DNA from: Caldifarciminota bacterium UBA3073
Lineage (GTDB): Bacteria > Hydrothermota > UBA3073
DNA: 49,047 nt
Assembly: GCA_002366725.1 (NCBI GenBank)
Contig: DFBT01000076.1
Span: forward strand, 1-49,047
Reading direction: 5' to 3'
Below, piece after piece: positions 14,719 through 21,789 of the stretch. The notes beneath the pieces are model-generated. The model was not told the DNA's origin and did not search any database. It saw nothing but the letters and a program-made list of their open reading frames with translations. A program made the translations under genes and the position numbers. Numbering within the stretch: the first letter of the stretch is position 1; each line of letters opens with the position of its first letter.

Positions 14719-16668
14719 TCAGCTCTCTCCCTCCACCGTTACAAACTTCGTCTCATTTCTCAGTGGAGAGAATGGTTTACCACCACCATCAAAAAACTTG
14801 GTGAAAAATTCTGCATACTGCAGTCTGAGTGTGTGAACATAGGCACCGAGGGCATTTATACCTATGCTGAAGAGATGTCCAAATACAAACACAAGGGGCA
14901 CGAGTACAAACTTCAAGATGGGAATCTGTGCCACCACGCCCACGAGAATATTTATCGCCATGGCAAGCCCCATCGTTACAAGCCCCAACGCCATAAGCCT
15001 CGAGTACGATATTATATCTCCGACCGTACCCATTATACCCTGGTAGAGATTAAAAAGTCCCTTTGCAATTTGGGTAAATAAGTTCCTCGAGGGAACTCCA
15101 GACGCAAATAATACGAGAAGAGCGGCAGCTGCAACGAGAGAAAGAAAGATTAATTTAAATGGCTCGAGTGCCGAAACGAAGGATGCCCCCATGAATAGAA
15201 GCAGAAAAATCCAGAACATATCCCAGGATAACTTGCCGGCAATAGCTTCAAGTATCTTTCCCTGTCTCAACAGTTTTAAAAAACCGACAAAGTATCCCAC
15301 GAGTATCTGGACCACACCCAAACCGAGGGCAAGTATAAAAAACTTTAGGGGTTCATTCATGGGGTCAAAGAGGAGTATTCTCTCCCTGAAGGCGGCAAGC
15401 CCGGGAAGGGTTGATGAGAGCCTCTGAGGAAGGTCTCCAAACCATCCGCCAAGGAGCCCTCCCTCGACAATCGTAAATACACCCCCAACAGTGAGTATCT
15501 TTAGCAGTCTCTTGTCCCCCTTTATTTTCCTCATAAAGACAAGACAGATGATGGTAAATACCAGCCCGTACATCGCATCGGTAAGACAGAGTGCAAAGAA
15601 TACAAAGAAAAATGGGGCTATAAGCGGGGAAGGGTCTATTTCCCTCGAGTTTGGTGTTCCATATAGTTTTGTGAGCGTCTCAAAGGGTCTCACCGGGGAT
15701 CTGTTTTCCAGTTCCACGGGAGGCAGTTCTCCCGCGCGCGGGGGTATATCCTCGACTGTCACGGTGGCAAACTCATCCGCCAATCTCTTCAGTCTCTTTT
15801 TATCTCTTCTCCTTATCCAGCCCTCAATGCATACGGCACGGGGAGTTATAAGCGCTTTGGAGAGGGCTCTCTCCCTCAGACTCGCATTGTAATTCTTCTC
15901 GTAGATAACAAAAATCCTCTCTATATCCCCGGCGATTTCTGCACTCCTCTCAACTATCTCCTCCCCCTGTTTCCCTATCTCCTTAAGTCTACTATGTAAT
16001 CCCTTTATGATATCTTGCGGCTTTCCGGTGAATCCACCAAGCCTCGCGGGCTCAAATCCAATGCCCGCAAGAAAGTTTCGTATCTCATTCCTCACCCCCG
16101 TACCGTAAGCGAATATGCAATAATTACCATCTTTCTCCCTTCGGACAATTTCCACCTCAACGGGCAGTTGGGAAACCTTCTCATCAAAATCGGGAGGTGG
16201 TTTGGGTATAAATCCCACCTCCACGCATACCTGCTTGAATTTCCCCAATTCCTCAATGGGTATATTCAGGGACTCCCAGGGAAGCAACTCTTCGAGCTGT
16301 GTCTCACACTGCGTTTTTTCTCTCTGTAGTTCAGTCCTTTTTCTCTCGATCTCTTTAACCTCCGAAATCGCCTTCTCATATTTTGAAGAGACGGGGGTCT
16401 CCCCGAAAAGTTTCCTGTCAACCACCCTCTTGTTGCCAAAGAGGGCATCGATAAATGACTCCTTCGTATAGGGACGGAGATAGTTTATAACCCTCTCAAG
16501 TGATGCAATCTTCATATTGAGGGCTGTATTCTCTTCCCTCTCGGCTCCACCTTTCTCCCTGATCTCGGTAACATGTAAAATGCCCTCTTCCTGAAGTCTC
16601 GAGAGAAATTTCTCCCTCTCATCCCTGTGAAGGGCGAGAAGCACCTTTTCTACTTGTGCTATAGCCAT
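14719..16668 (-). CDS. atpI: V-type ATP synthase subunit I
   Basis: A 649-residue protein with the two halves of V/A-ATPase subunit a/I. Residues 1-330 are a cytoplasmic coiled-coil arm (MAIAQVEKVLLALHRDEREKFLSRLQEEGILHV...). Residues 345-620 are a membrane domain with several helices. The signature helix DIISYSRLMALGL holds the arginine needed for proton or sodium passage, and the C-terminus carries YVHTLRLQYAEFF and FDGGGKPFSPL. Its start codon lies inside the end of the upstream H/G-like gene (10-nt overlap). The usual partners K, E, C, F, A, B and D do not follow; the next gene, 51 nt on, is the OmpH-domain gene. Confidence 0.9.
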   Translation of the reverse strand: MAIAQVEKVLLALHRDEREKFLSRLQEEGILHVTEIREKGGAEREENTALNMKIASLERVINYLRPYTKESFIDALFGNKRVVDRKLFGETPVSSKYEKAISEVKEIERKRTELQREKTQCETQLEELLPWESLNIPIEELGKFKQVCVEVGFIPKPPPDFDEKVSQLPVEVEIVRREKDGNYCIFAYGTGVRNEIRNFLAGIGFEPARLGGFTGKPQDIIKGLHSRLKEIGKQGEEIVERSAEIAGDIERIFVIYEKNYNASLRERALSKALITPRAVCIEGWIRRRDKKRLKRLADEFATVTVEDIPPRAGELPPVELENRSPVRPFETLTKLYGTPNSREIDPSPLIAPFFFVFFALCLTDAMYGLVFTIICLVFMRKIKGDKRLLKILTVGGVFTIVEGGLLGGWFGDLPQRLSSTLPGLAAFRERILLFDPMNEPLKFFILALGLGVVQILVGYFVGFLKLLRQGKILEAIAGKLSWDMFWIFLLLFMGASFVSALEPFKLIFLSLVAAAALLVLFASGVPSRNLFTQIAKGLFNLYQGIMGTVGDIISYSRLMALGLVTMGLAMAINILVGVVAQIPILKFVLVPLVFVFGHLFSIGINALGAYVHTLRLQYAEFFTKFFDGGGKPFSPLRNETKFVTVEGES

Positions 16669-16955
16669 AAAATATCCCTTGCCTTCTTACTTCCTTTTTT
16701 GAATCTCTCTTCTATATCCCTTTTTTTCTCCTTCAGGGATTCATCCATTTTTTTGCACGAAATCGCCGCCCTTTTTTTTGCCTTCCCGACCGCCTCTGCC
16801 ATCTTCTCCTCCCTTTGTTTCTCTTTTTTTAAAAATGCTTCTTTTCTTTTATCTTCCGCCCCTTTTACGATCTTCTCTGCCCTCTCTTTTGCCTTTTTTA
16901 CGATCTCTTCTGCCTCCTCTTCCGCCTTTTTTATGCTCTGAATGAGACCCTCCAT
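16659..16955 (-). CDS. V-type ATP synthase subunit H/G-like peripheral stalk protein
   Basis: A 98-residue, highly charged helix (SIKKAEEEAEEIVKKAKERAEKIVK and following), about 60% Lys, Glu, Arg and Ala, with no signal or membrane segment. Its length, composition and place directly before subunit I fit the archaeal/bacterial V-ATPase H (G) subunit that pairs with subunit E in the peripheral stalk. The coiled-coil sequence alone would not prove this; the context makes it likely. The start is ATG with AGGAG 5 nt upstream. It is the first gene after the consensus promoter at 17140-17168. Confidence 0.75.
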   Translation of the reverse strand: MEGLIQSIKKAEEEAEEIVKKAKERAEKIVKGAEDKRKEAFLKKEKQREEKMAEAVGKAKKRAAISCKKMDESLKEKKRDIEERFKKGSKKARDILWL

Positions 16956-16998
16956 CTACACTCCTTTCTTTTTTATCTCTTCCCTACGGATCCTTTGG

Positions 16999-17042
16999 AC
17001 GGATCTTGAGATCAATTTCTCTTTTTTAATCTCAAGATCCGT
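16999..17042. repeat. Perfect 14-bp inverted repeat in the V-ATPase leader (ATCTCAAGATCCGT family)
   Basis: Arms ACGGATCTTGAGAT (16999-17012) and ATCTCAAGATCCGT (17029-17042) are exact complements with a 16-nt loop. The flanks (16983-16990 and 17041-17049) extend the match to the element at 4063-4090. In the minus-strand transcript it forms a stem about 45 nt before the start codon of the H/G-like gene, without a following T run. Confidence 0.7.
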
Positions 17043-17139
17043 ATGGACAGGCATCTCCTACCTGCAAGCGGGCAATCCTTGTTTAAGATGTAAAGTTACA
17101 TTTTGCCGAGATGTCTGTATTTTCATTTAACAATTTTGT

Positions 17140-17168
17140 ATTATAACACCAAATGACTGATTTGTCAA
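17140..17168 (-). promoter_or_regulatory. Perfect-consensus sigma-70-type promoter for the V-ATPase/OmpH/lpxD run
   Basis: Minus strand: TTGACA (17163-17168), a 17-bp spacer ending TTTGGTGT, TATAAT (17140-17145). Both hexamers are exact. The leader to the first ATG is about 180 nt. Confidence 0.8.
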
Positions 17169-17590
17169 GAAAAAATTATCGGCACTGGTCAGTCACCTTG
17201 GTCGGTCACCCTTTAGGGTGACAAATGTCAAGCAAAAAGTGATTAAAAATTGGTTGAAAACCCCGCAGGACATCAACCCCTTGAAATCGCTAATGAAATT
17301 GACTAAAGATACGAATAAGGTGTCAAGCTTAAAAAATCGAAATTTTTTAGAAACTAACCCGTTCTTGATGCTATAATTTTTGATGGAGGTATTGGGCTTT
17401 ATTAGGATGGTAGAATCCCTGTTCGTGTAGATTATTTGGAAACCGTAAAGCACATATAGTGGGATTTAATGGAGGGTGTATCCTGCAAGTAAATATTGAC
17501 AGAAAGTACTGAATAGTGTGGGGAATAAATAAAAAAAGTACAAGAGGGATGTCTAATGTCAATATCTGACCCTCAATTCTGTGTTAGCAT
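17169..17590. other. Intergenic region with a hairpin and a possible terminator
   Basis: No convincing gene: two AT-rich open frames on the minus strand (17193-17453, 17371-17562) lack ribosome-binding sites and family resemblance. 17205-17222 is a GTCACCC/GGGTGAC hairpin next to a doubled GGTC(A/G)GTCACC motif. Confidence 0.5.
17529..17574 (-). terminator. Possible terminator of the glycan operon
   Basis: Just past the stop of the last glycan gene, minus strand: GAGGG...CCCTC (17570-17574 with 17544-17548, 21-nt loop) followed by TTGTACTTTTTTT. The stem is short and the loop long, so the call is weak, but the T run and position are right. Confidence 0.35.
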
Positions 17591-18913
17591 TCAAAAGAAC
17601 TCCTCCATAGATATCAGGTCTTCTATACTCTCGCCTATCTCATCCCTGTGAAACCTCTCTCTTATTACTCCACTGTTCAAATAGTTGTTCAGAGATATTA
17701 GTATCAGTGCCTGGTCGAGGCAGAGATATATTTTCGCAACTGCACCGGTTAGGGGATTCACGGAATCATAAAACCCGTATTCACCATATATGTCGTATGA
17801 TAACAAATTTTTAATGTTTTTGATAACCTTATTGGGGAGTAAATCGAGGGCAAGAAAGGAGGCATAAGGTGTAACTATACCATCTGGATAGCCATCTCTC
17901 TTCTCGCCTATCAAAGAGACTCCGTACTCACGGTAATTGTAATCAGGTGCACAACAGGGGGACATTCCCCAAACAGGATAGCCCTTTTCGCCCAGGCAGT
18001 AATCAATATGGATGGCTGCGGCAAGAGAGTCATTTTTGCCGAGACTATTTCTTGCAAACACTTTCTCGTTTACAAATAGCGCGGGCATCAGGAACTCAAA
18101 TAGACTCCCTCCCCAACTCGGCACAATCCTTATATCCTTATACCTATAATAGCCCTCAAACACGTCAACGCCCAGATAATCTTTTAAACTTCCTTCTACA
18201 TCACTGTTCGGAAGAACCCTGTGTATTCTGAAGTAGTGCTCTTGTGGAACATCACCTTTTCCTATGGCAAGGAAACTCACAGCCCTTGATTCAGTACATA
18301 GCAAGCCATAGTGATATGGAGAGTTCTCTCCTTTTCTAACATCGTATCCATGTCTCATGTGTCCCACACTGTCGTCGTAGAAGAAAGAAAAGTCATGCTG
18401 GTCGATTATACCGGTGCATAAATGGGAGATTTCTGGGTAGGTTTGGCGGGCAATTATGAGACCGATCACAAACCAACTACAGTCCAAAACCGATATAAAA
18501 TCGGTTGAACGTCTGAGTGGGCCAAGGTCATACCAGTTGAAGAGCCATTCACCGAATTTCTCCATTTCCTCAACAGCAGACATTGCCTTTCTTATCCTTG
18601 ATAGAGCTTCTTCTCTTTCTATAAAACCAAGGTCATATGCTGATATTACTGATACAATATACAGCCCTATGTTTGTCGGGGATGTGTAACCACCTATTTC
18701 AACCTCGGGTGAGAGTCTTATGTGGTCAAGCGGTAGGCCAGTCTTCTTGTCCACAATATCCCTGAAATATCCCCATGTATCGTTAGCTATTCTCCTCAGA
18801 AGTTGTATAGAGTCAGATGATATTTCTATTCTAAATACCGTATCTCTTGGAAATCCGATGAGGTCATCGGGAGTGAGGACACTTATGGTCAGGAAGAGTA
18901 ATATACCGTACAT
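17591..18913 (-). CDS. Exported glycoamylase-like (PF10091-type) protein resembling the middle domain of cyclic beta-1,2-glucan synthase
   Basis: A 440-residue protein with a short signal-like N-terminus (MYGILLFLTISVLT) and an (alpha/alpha)6-type domain. Segments such as TSPTNIGLYIVSVISAYDLG, WLFNWYDLG, STDFISVLDCSWF, PSWGGSLFEFLMPALF, YPVWGMS and IVTPYASFLALDLLP read like the region of NdvB/Cgs proteins between the glycosyltransferase and GH94 domains (family PF10091; CAZy GH189 from memory). That domain acts on beta-1,2-glucan chains by transglycosylation or hydrolysis. Here it stands alone, so it may be a periplasmic beta-1,2-glucan hydrolase or transferase. It is the last gene of the glycan run, 103 nt after the GH144-like gene. 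The ribosome-binding site is weak. Confidence 0.65.
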   Translation of the reverse strand: MYGILLFLTISVLTPDDLIGFPRDTVFRIEISSDSIQLLRRIANDTWGYFRDIVDKKTGLPLDHIRLSPEVEIGGYTSPTNIGLYIVSVISAYDLGFIEREEALSRIRKAMSAVEEMEKFGEWLFNWYDLGPLRRSTDFISVLDCSWFVIGLIIARQTYPEISHLCTGIIDQHDFSFFYDDSVGHMRHGYDVRKGENSPYHYGLLCTESRAVSFLAIGKGDVPQEHYFRIHRVLPNSDVEGSLKDYLGVDVFEGYYRYKDIRIVPSWGGSLFEFLMPALFVNEKVFARNSLGKNDSLAAAIHIDYCLGEKGYPVWGMSPCCAPDYNYREYGVSLIGEKRDGYPDGIVTPYASFLALDLLPNKVIKNIKNLLSYDIYGEYGFYDSVNPLTGAVAKIYLCLDQALILISLNNYLNSGVIRERFHRDEIGESIEDLISMEEFF

Positions 18914-18966
18914 AACTCTTGGTAATAATGAAGTATTAATTCTACATAATACTTTCTTATGGAGTG

Positions 18967-19005
18967 CAATGACCGTGTCATTGTATGCATCGACCTGGTC
19001 GATGC
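18967..19005. repeat. Two adjacent short hairpins between the glycoamylase-like genes
   Basis: CAATGAC-CGT-GTCATTG (18967-18983, 7-bp stem) is followed 3 nt on by GCATCGAC-CTG-GTCGATGC (18987-19005, 8-bp stem). Both stems are perfect with 3-nt loops. They lie in the 103-nt gap between two operon genes, a place where such structures often protect or process mRNA. There is no T run. Confidence 0.6.
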
Positions 19006-19016
19006 GCTCAAATGTT

Positions 19017-21734
19017 TTATCTTATCAACACGAGTTTAAAAGTTTCATCCCTCCCCTCCATCTCTAACCGACAGAAGTATATACCCTTCCCTACCTTTCT
19101 GCCATATCTGTCTTCTCCATCCCACTCTATCGTATGAATACCTTTCTCTATAATACCGTTGGGAATTGTTTTCACCAATCTGCCGCAAACATCGTAAACG
19201 GAAACTCTGACACGGCTGTCATTTTGTAGAACGAACCTTATGGTAGTCCTATCCTGGAAAGGATTGGGATAAAATTTGAGGGGTGTGCTTTCAGAAATTG
19301 GTCTCTCCTCTATACCCGTGAAACCTGCCAGTTGCAGAGCATTAGTAACCTCATCATTTTGCATAAATTTACCCCATACCAATTCGCTCAGATAGTTCTC
19401 TATCATAATAACAATGGGACCCTCATCTATACCTATATAATCATTGTCAAACCAGTCGGGTTCCACACTGAGATTGAATGCGTCCTCGAACCCATAAATT
19501 CCAAATAGATCACTCCTGTAATTGTCATACATATACCTGAGTGTCTGATATGAATAGGCCGGAGTGAACGGTGTAGAGCCTCCCGCAGCAGTCGGGGCAA
19601 TAGTTCCATCGTCAAACTGGAAAGGTCCTCTCGCCTGATAGAAGTAAGGAGCAGGCCCATCGCAGGCAGTTAGACCCCAGAGATTTTCGCCGTAACCCTC
19701 AAAACCATCGGGGTTATCAATACAGTATTCCCTGTTAATGAGTGTTGCATTAACAGAGTTATCAAAGTAGTTTGTGTGAGAATCCACCCAATTCCTGAAA
19801 TCTACCCAACAATGGGTGTATTGATATGTGAACAGCGAAGCCGATGCACTCTCCACATCCAGGGTAATACCGTAATAGGTGGAAGGCCCCTGATATGTAC
19901 TTGCCCAGCCAAGCTCAAAGCATTCCGGCGGTATGGGATATGTCGAAGAGCCTATCGCCAGAATGTATGCTATCATTGCCTCATTGTAGCCTGTCAGTCT
20001 CATTCCCAAACCACCGAAACCATAGTTTGGAGACCAATGCCAACTCATGGTATAGAGTGTATCACCCACATCATTCTGGAGCATCCAATCCCATTCGGCA
20101 TTCTCATACAACTGGGTTGCCAGTTGCCTTATCTTAGTCTCTAAGGAGTCTTCTCCGTCAAAGTACTGTCTGCAGGTAAGAGCACCAGCCATAAAATATG
20201 AGGTCTCAACCACATCTGCCCCGTCATCCCTCGGGCTGAATGGGATCACCCCACCCGTTTCCATATCAAGCCAGTGACTGTATATACCATGAAAATTGGG
20301 AACCACATCGTTGTAAAATCGGAGTATATTCATAACCCTCTGCGCACCTTCCTCCCTCTCTATCCATCCTCTCTCACATGCAATGCATATCGCAGTCAGC
20401 CCGAATCCAGTTGCACCTGTGGCACCTGTTATTGTATCGGTCATCCTCTCCTGCATTACTCCACTATTCTGACCCGCACATTCCCAAAAGTAAGAGAACG
20501 CCTTCCTTGCCACCATTTCCAAAAATTCATCCTGATTTAAGGCGATGGGCGTAGCCTCAAATGTATCTGAACCCTCGCTTTCGTTCTCGGATTCGTCAAC
20601 AGCTGTGGCAAAATACCAGTAAGTTTCACCATTGGTTACATCATCATCAACATAATAAGATCGAGAGAGAAGAGAGGTATTCATTTGAGAAAATTCACCT
20701 CCCGGTGTCTCTCTGCGAAACAGATTGTAACCAAGTATATCCAGCTCCGGGTTATCATACCAATCAACTATTAACCTGCTATCCAGTACCTCTACCTGGA
20801 GCCCTGTGGGCGGTGACGGCGCCAGTGTATCTTCCTCTGGTGTTGCCCATACCTCGTCACAGCCCTCACTCGCGTTTCCTCTCGCATCTAGAGCTCTCAC
20901 AACATAATAATATGTCTCCCCATTTTCAAGTTCCCTGTCAATATATCTCGATTGGGAAACAATACTGGCATTTACTCTTTGGTAAGGTCCTCCCTGAGTA
21001 GCAGAGCGATGAACCGTATATCCTATAAGGTCTTCTTCTGTATTATCCTCCCAATCAAGATAAACACACTCATCGCCACCTACTGCAACAAGCCCAACAG
21101 GTGCATCAGGTGGAATTGTGTCCACTTCTCCCCAGATAACCCTTATCTCATCCACCCATATTGTATGCAGGCTATCATCGTCTGTCCCCTGGTTGAATCT
21201 CACGGCCTTCAGTCTGTCTAGGTCGAAATCACCATAAGGTTCGAATGCTGAAAGTGGAACGATAACCCTCTGCCATGTAAGTGTATCAACATCTATACCA
21301 TCAAGGTAATCAGAGAGATTGGCAAGAGAGGAGCTCTGGTTATCAAGATCCTCCAAACCTATCTTTGGTAGTGATGTGCTGTCTAATTCCATTGGTCCAT
21401 TGATGAAGAAGAGTAAGTTACTGTATCCTTCGGCATTGTGGCCTATCCATTCGGGAGAGGCAATGAAAATTCTCCAGTGACCACCTGGGGCAGATCGCCA
21501 CTCAATTGTGCCAGAATGTCTACCAACATAACTGTGTATGCTGTCTATGGGAAGCTTATCATTACCGGGTCCTGCAAGCAGCAGGTAACTTCCGCCTTTA
21601 AAGGTCCCCCAGGAAGCATCATAGTATCCCCAACCTACATAATCATCCTCTGTGAATATCACTATGTCTGGTTCGCTACCAGCAAGAACTACCGGGAATA
21701 TAAATAAAACGAAAATAAAAAAACGCCTTAACAT
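19017..21734 (-). CDS. Secreted GH144-like glucanase with carbohydrate-binding, FnIII and sorting domains
   Basis: A 905-residue modular protein. Residues 1-18 are a signal peptide; 25-200 a beta-sandwich resembling CBM11-type modules (WRSAPGGHWRIFI ... LTWQRVIVPLSAF ... IWVDEIRVIWG); 208-298 and 304-396 two fibronectin III domains; 405-800 the catalytic (alpha/alpha)6 domain; and 815-905 a FlgD-like C-terminal domain (FYPNPFQDRTTIRF ... GKGIYFCRL). The catalytic part shows KAFSYFWECA, TGATGFGLTAICIACERGWI, FSPRDDGADVVETSYFMAGAL, HCWVDFRN, GYGENLWGLTACDGP and DEGPIVIMIENY, the pattern of COG5368/PF10091 proteins including GH144 endo-beta-1,2-glucanases. It probably cleaves beta-1,2-glucan outside the cell. 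The start is ATG with GGAGG upstream, 55 nt after the GH94 gene. Confidence 0.8.
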   Translation of the reverse strand: MLRRFFIFVLFIFPVVLAGSEPDIVIFTEDDYVGWGYYDASWGTFKGGSYLLLAGPGNDKLPIDSIHSYVGRHSGTIEWRSAPGGHWRIFIASPEWIGHNAEGYSNLLFFINGPMELDSTSLPKIGLEDLDNQSSSLANLSDYLDGIDVDTLTWQRVIVPLSAFEPYGDFDLDRLKAVRFNQGTDDDSLHTIWVDEIRVIWGEVDTIPPDAPVGLVAVGGDECVYLDWEDNTEEDLIGYTVHRSATQGGPYQRVNASIVSQSRYIDRELENGETYYYVVRALDARGNASEGCDEVWATPEEDTLAPSPPTGLQVEVLDSRLIVDWYDNPELDILGYNLFRRETPGGEFSQMNTSLLSRSYYVDDDVTNGETYWYFATAVDESENESEGSDTFEATPIALNQDEFLEMVARKAFSYFWECAGQNSGVMQERMTDTITGATGATGFGLTAICIACERGWIEREEGAQRVMNILRFYNDVVPNFHGIYSHWLDMETGGVIPFSPRDDGADVVETSYFMAGALTCRQYFDGEDSLETKIRQLATQLYENAEWDWMLQNDVGDTLYTMSWHWSPNYGFGGLGMRLTGYNEAMIAYILAIGSSTYPIPPECFELGWASTYQGPSTYYGITLDVESASASLFTYQYTHCWVDFRNWVDSHTNYFDNSVNATLINREYCIDNPDGFEGYGENLWGLTACDGPAPYFYQARGPFQFDDGTIAPTAAGGSTPFTPAYSYQTLRYMYDNYRSDLFGIYGFEDAFNLSVEPDWFDNDYIGIDEGPIVIMIENYLSELVWGKFMQNDEVTNALQLAGFTGIEERPISESTPLKFYPNPFQDRTTIRFVLQNDSRVRVSVYDVCGRLVKTIPNGIIEKGIHTIEWDGEDRYGRKVGKGIYFCRLEMEGRDETFKLVLIR

Positions 21735-21789
21735 AACACCTCCTTACCCAACGATATACAAAAACCACAGAGAATGGAATCGATCATTA

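Noticed and set aside
17193..17562. Two AT-rich open frames upstream of the V-ATPase promoter
   Set aside because: No ribosome-binding site, no recognisable family, biased composition, and overlap with hairpin DNA; treated as intergenic.
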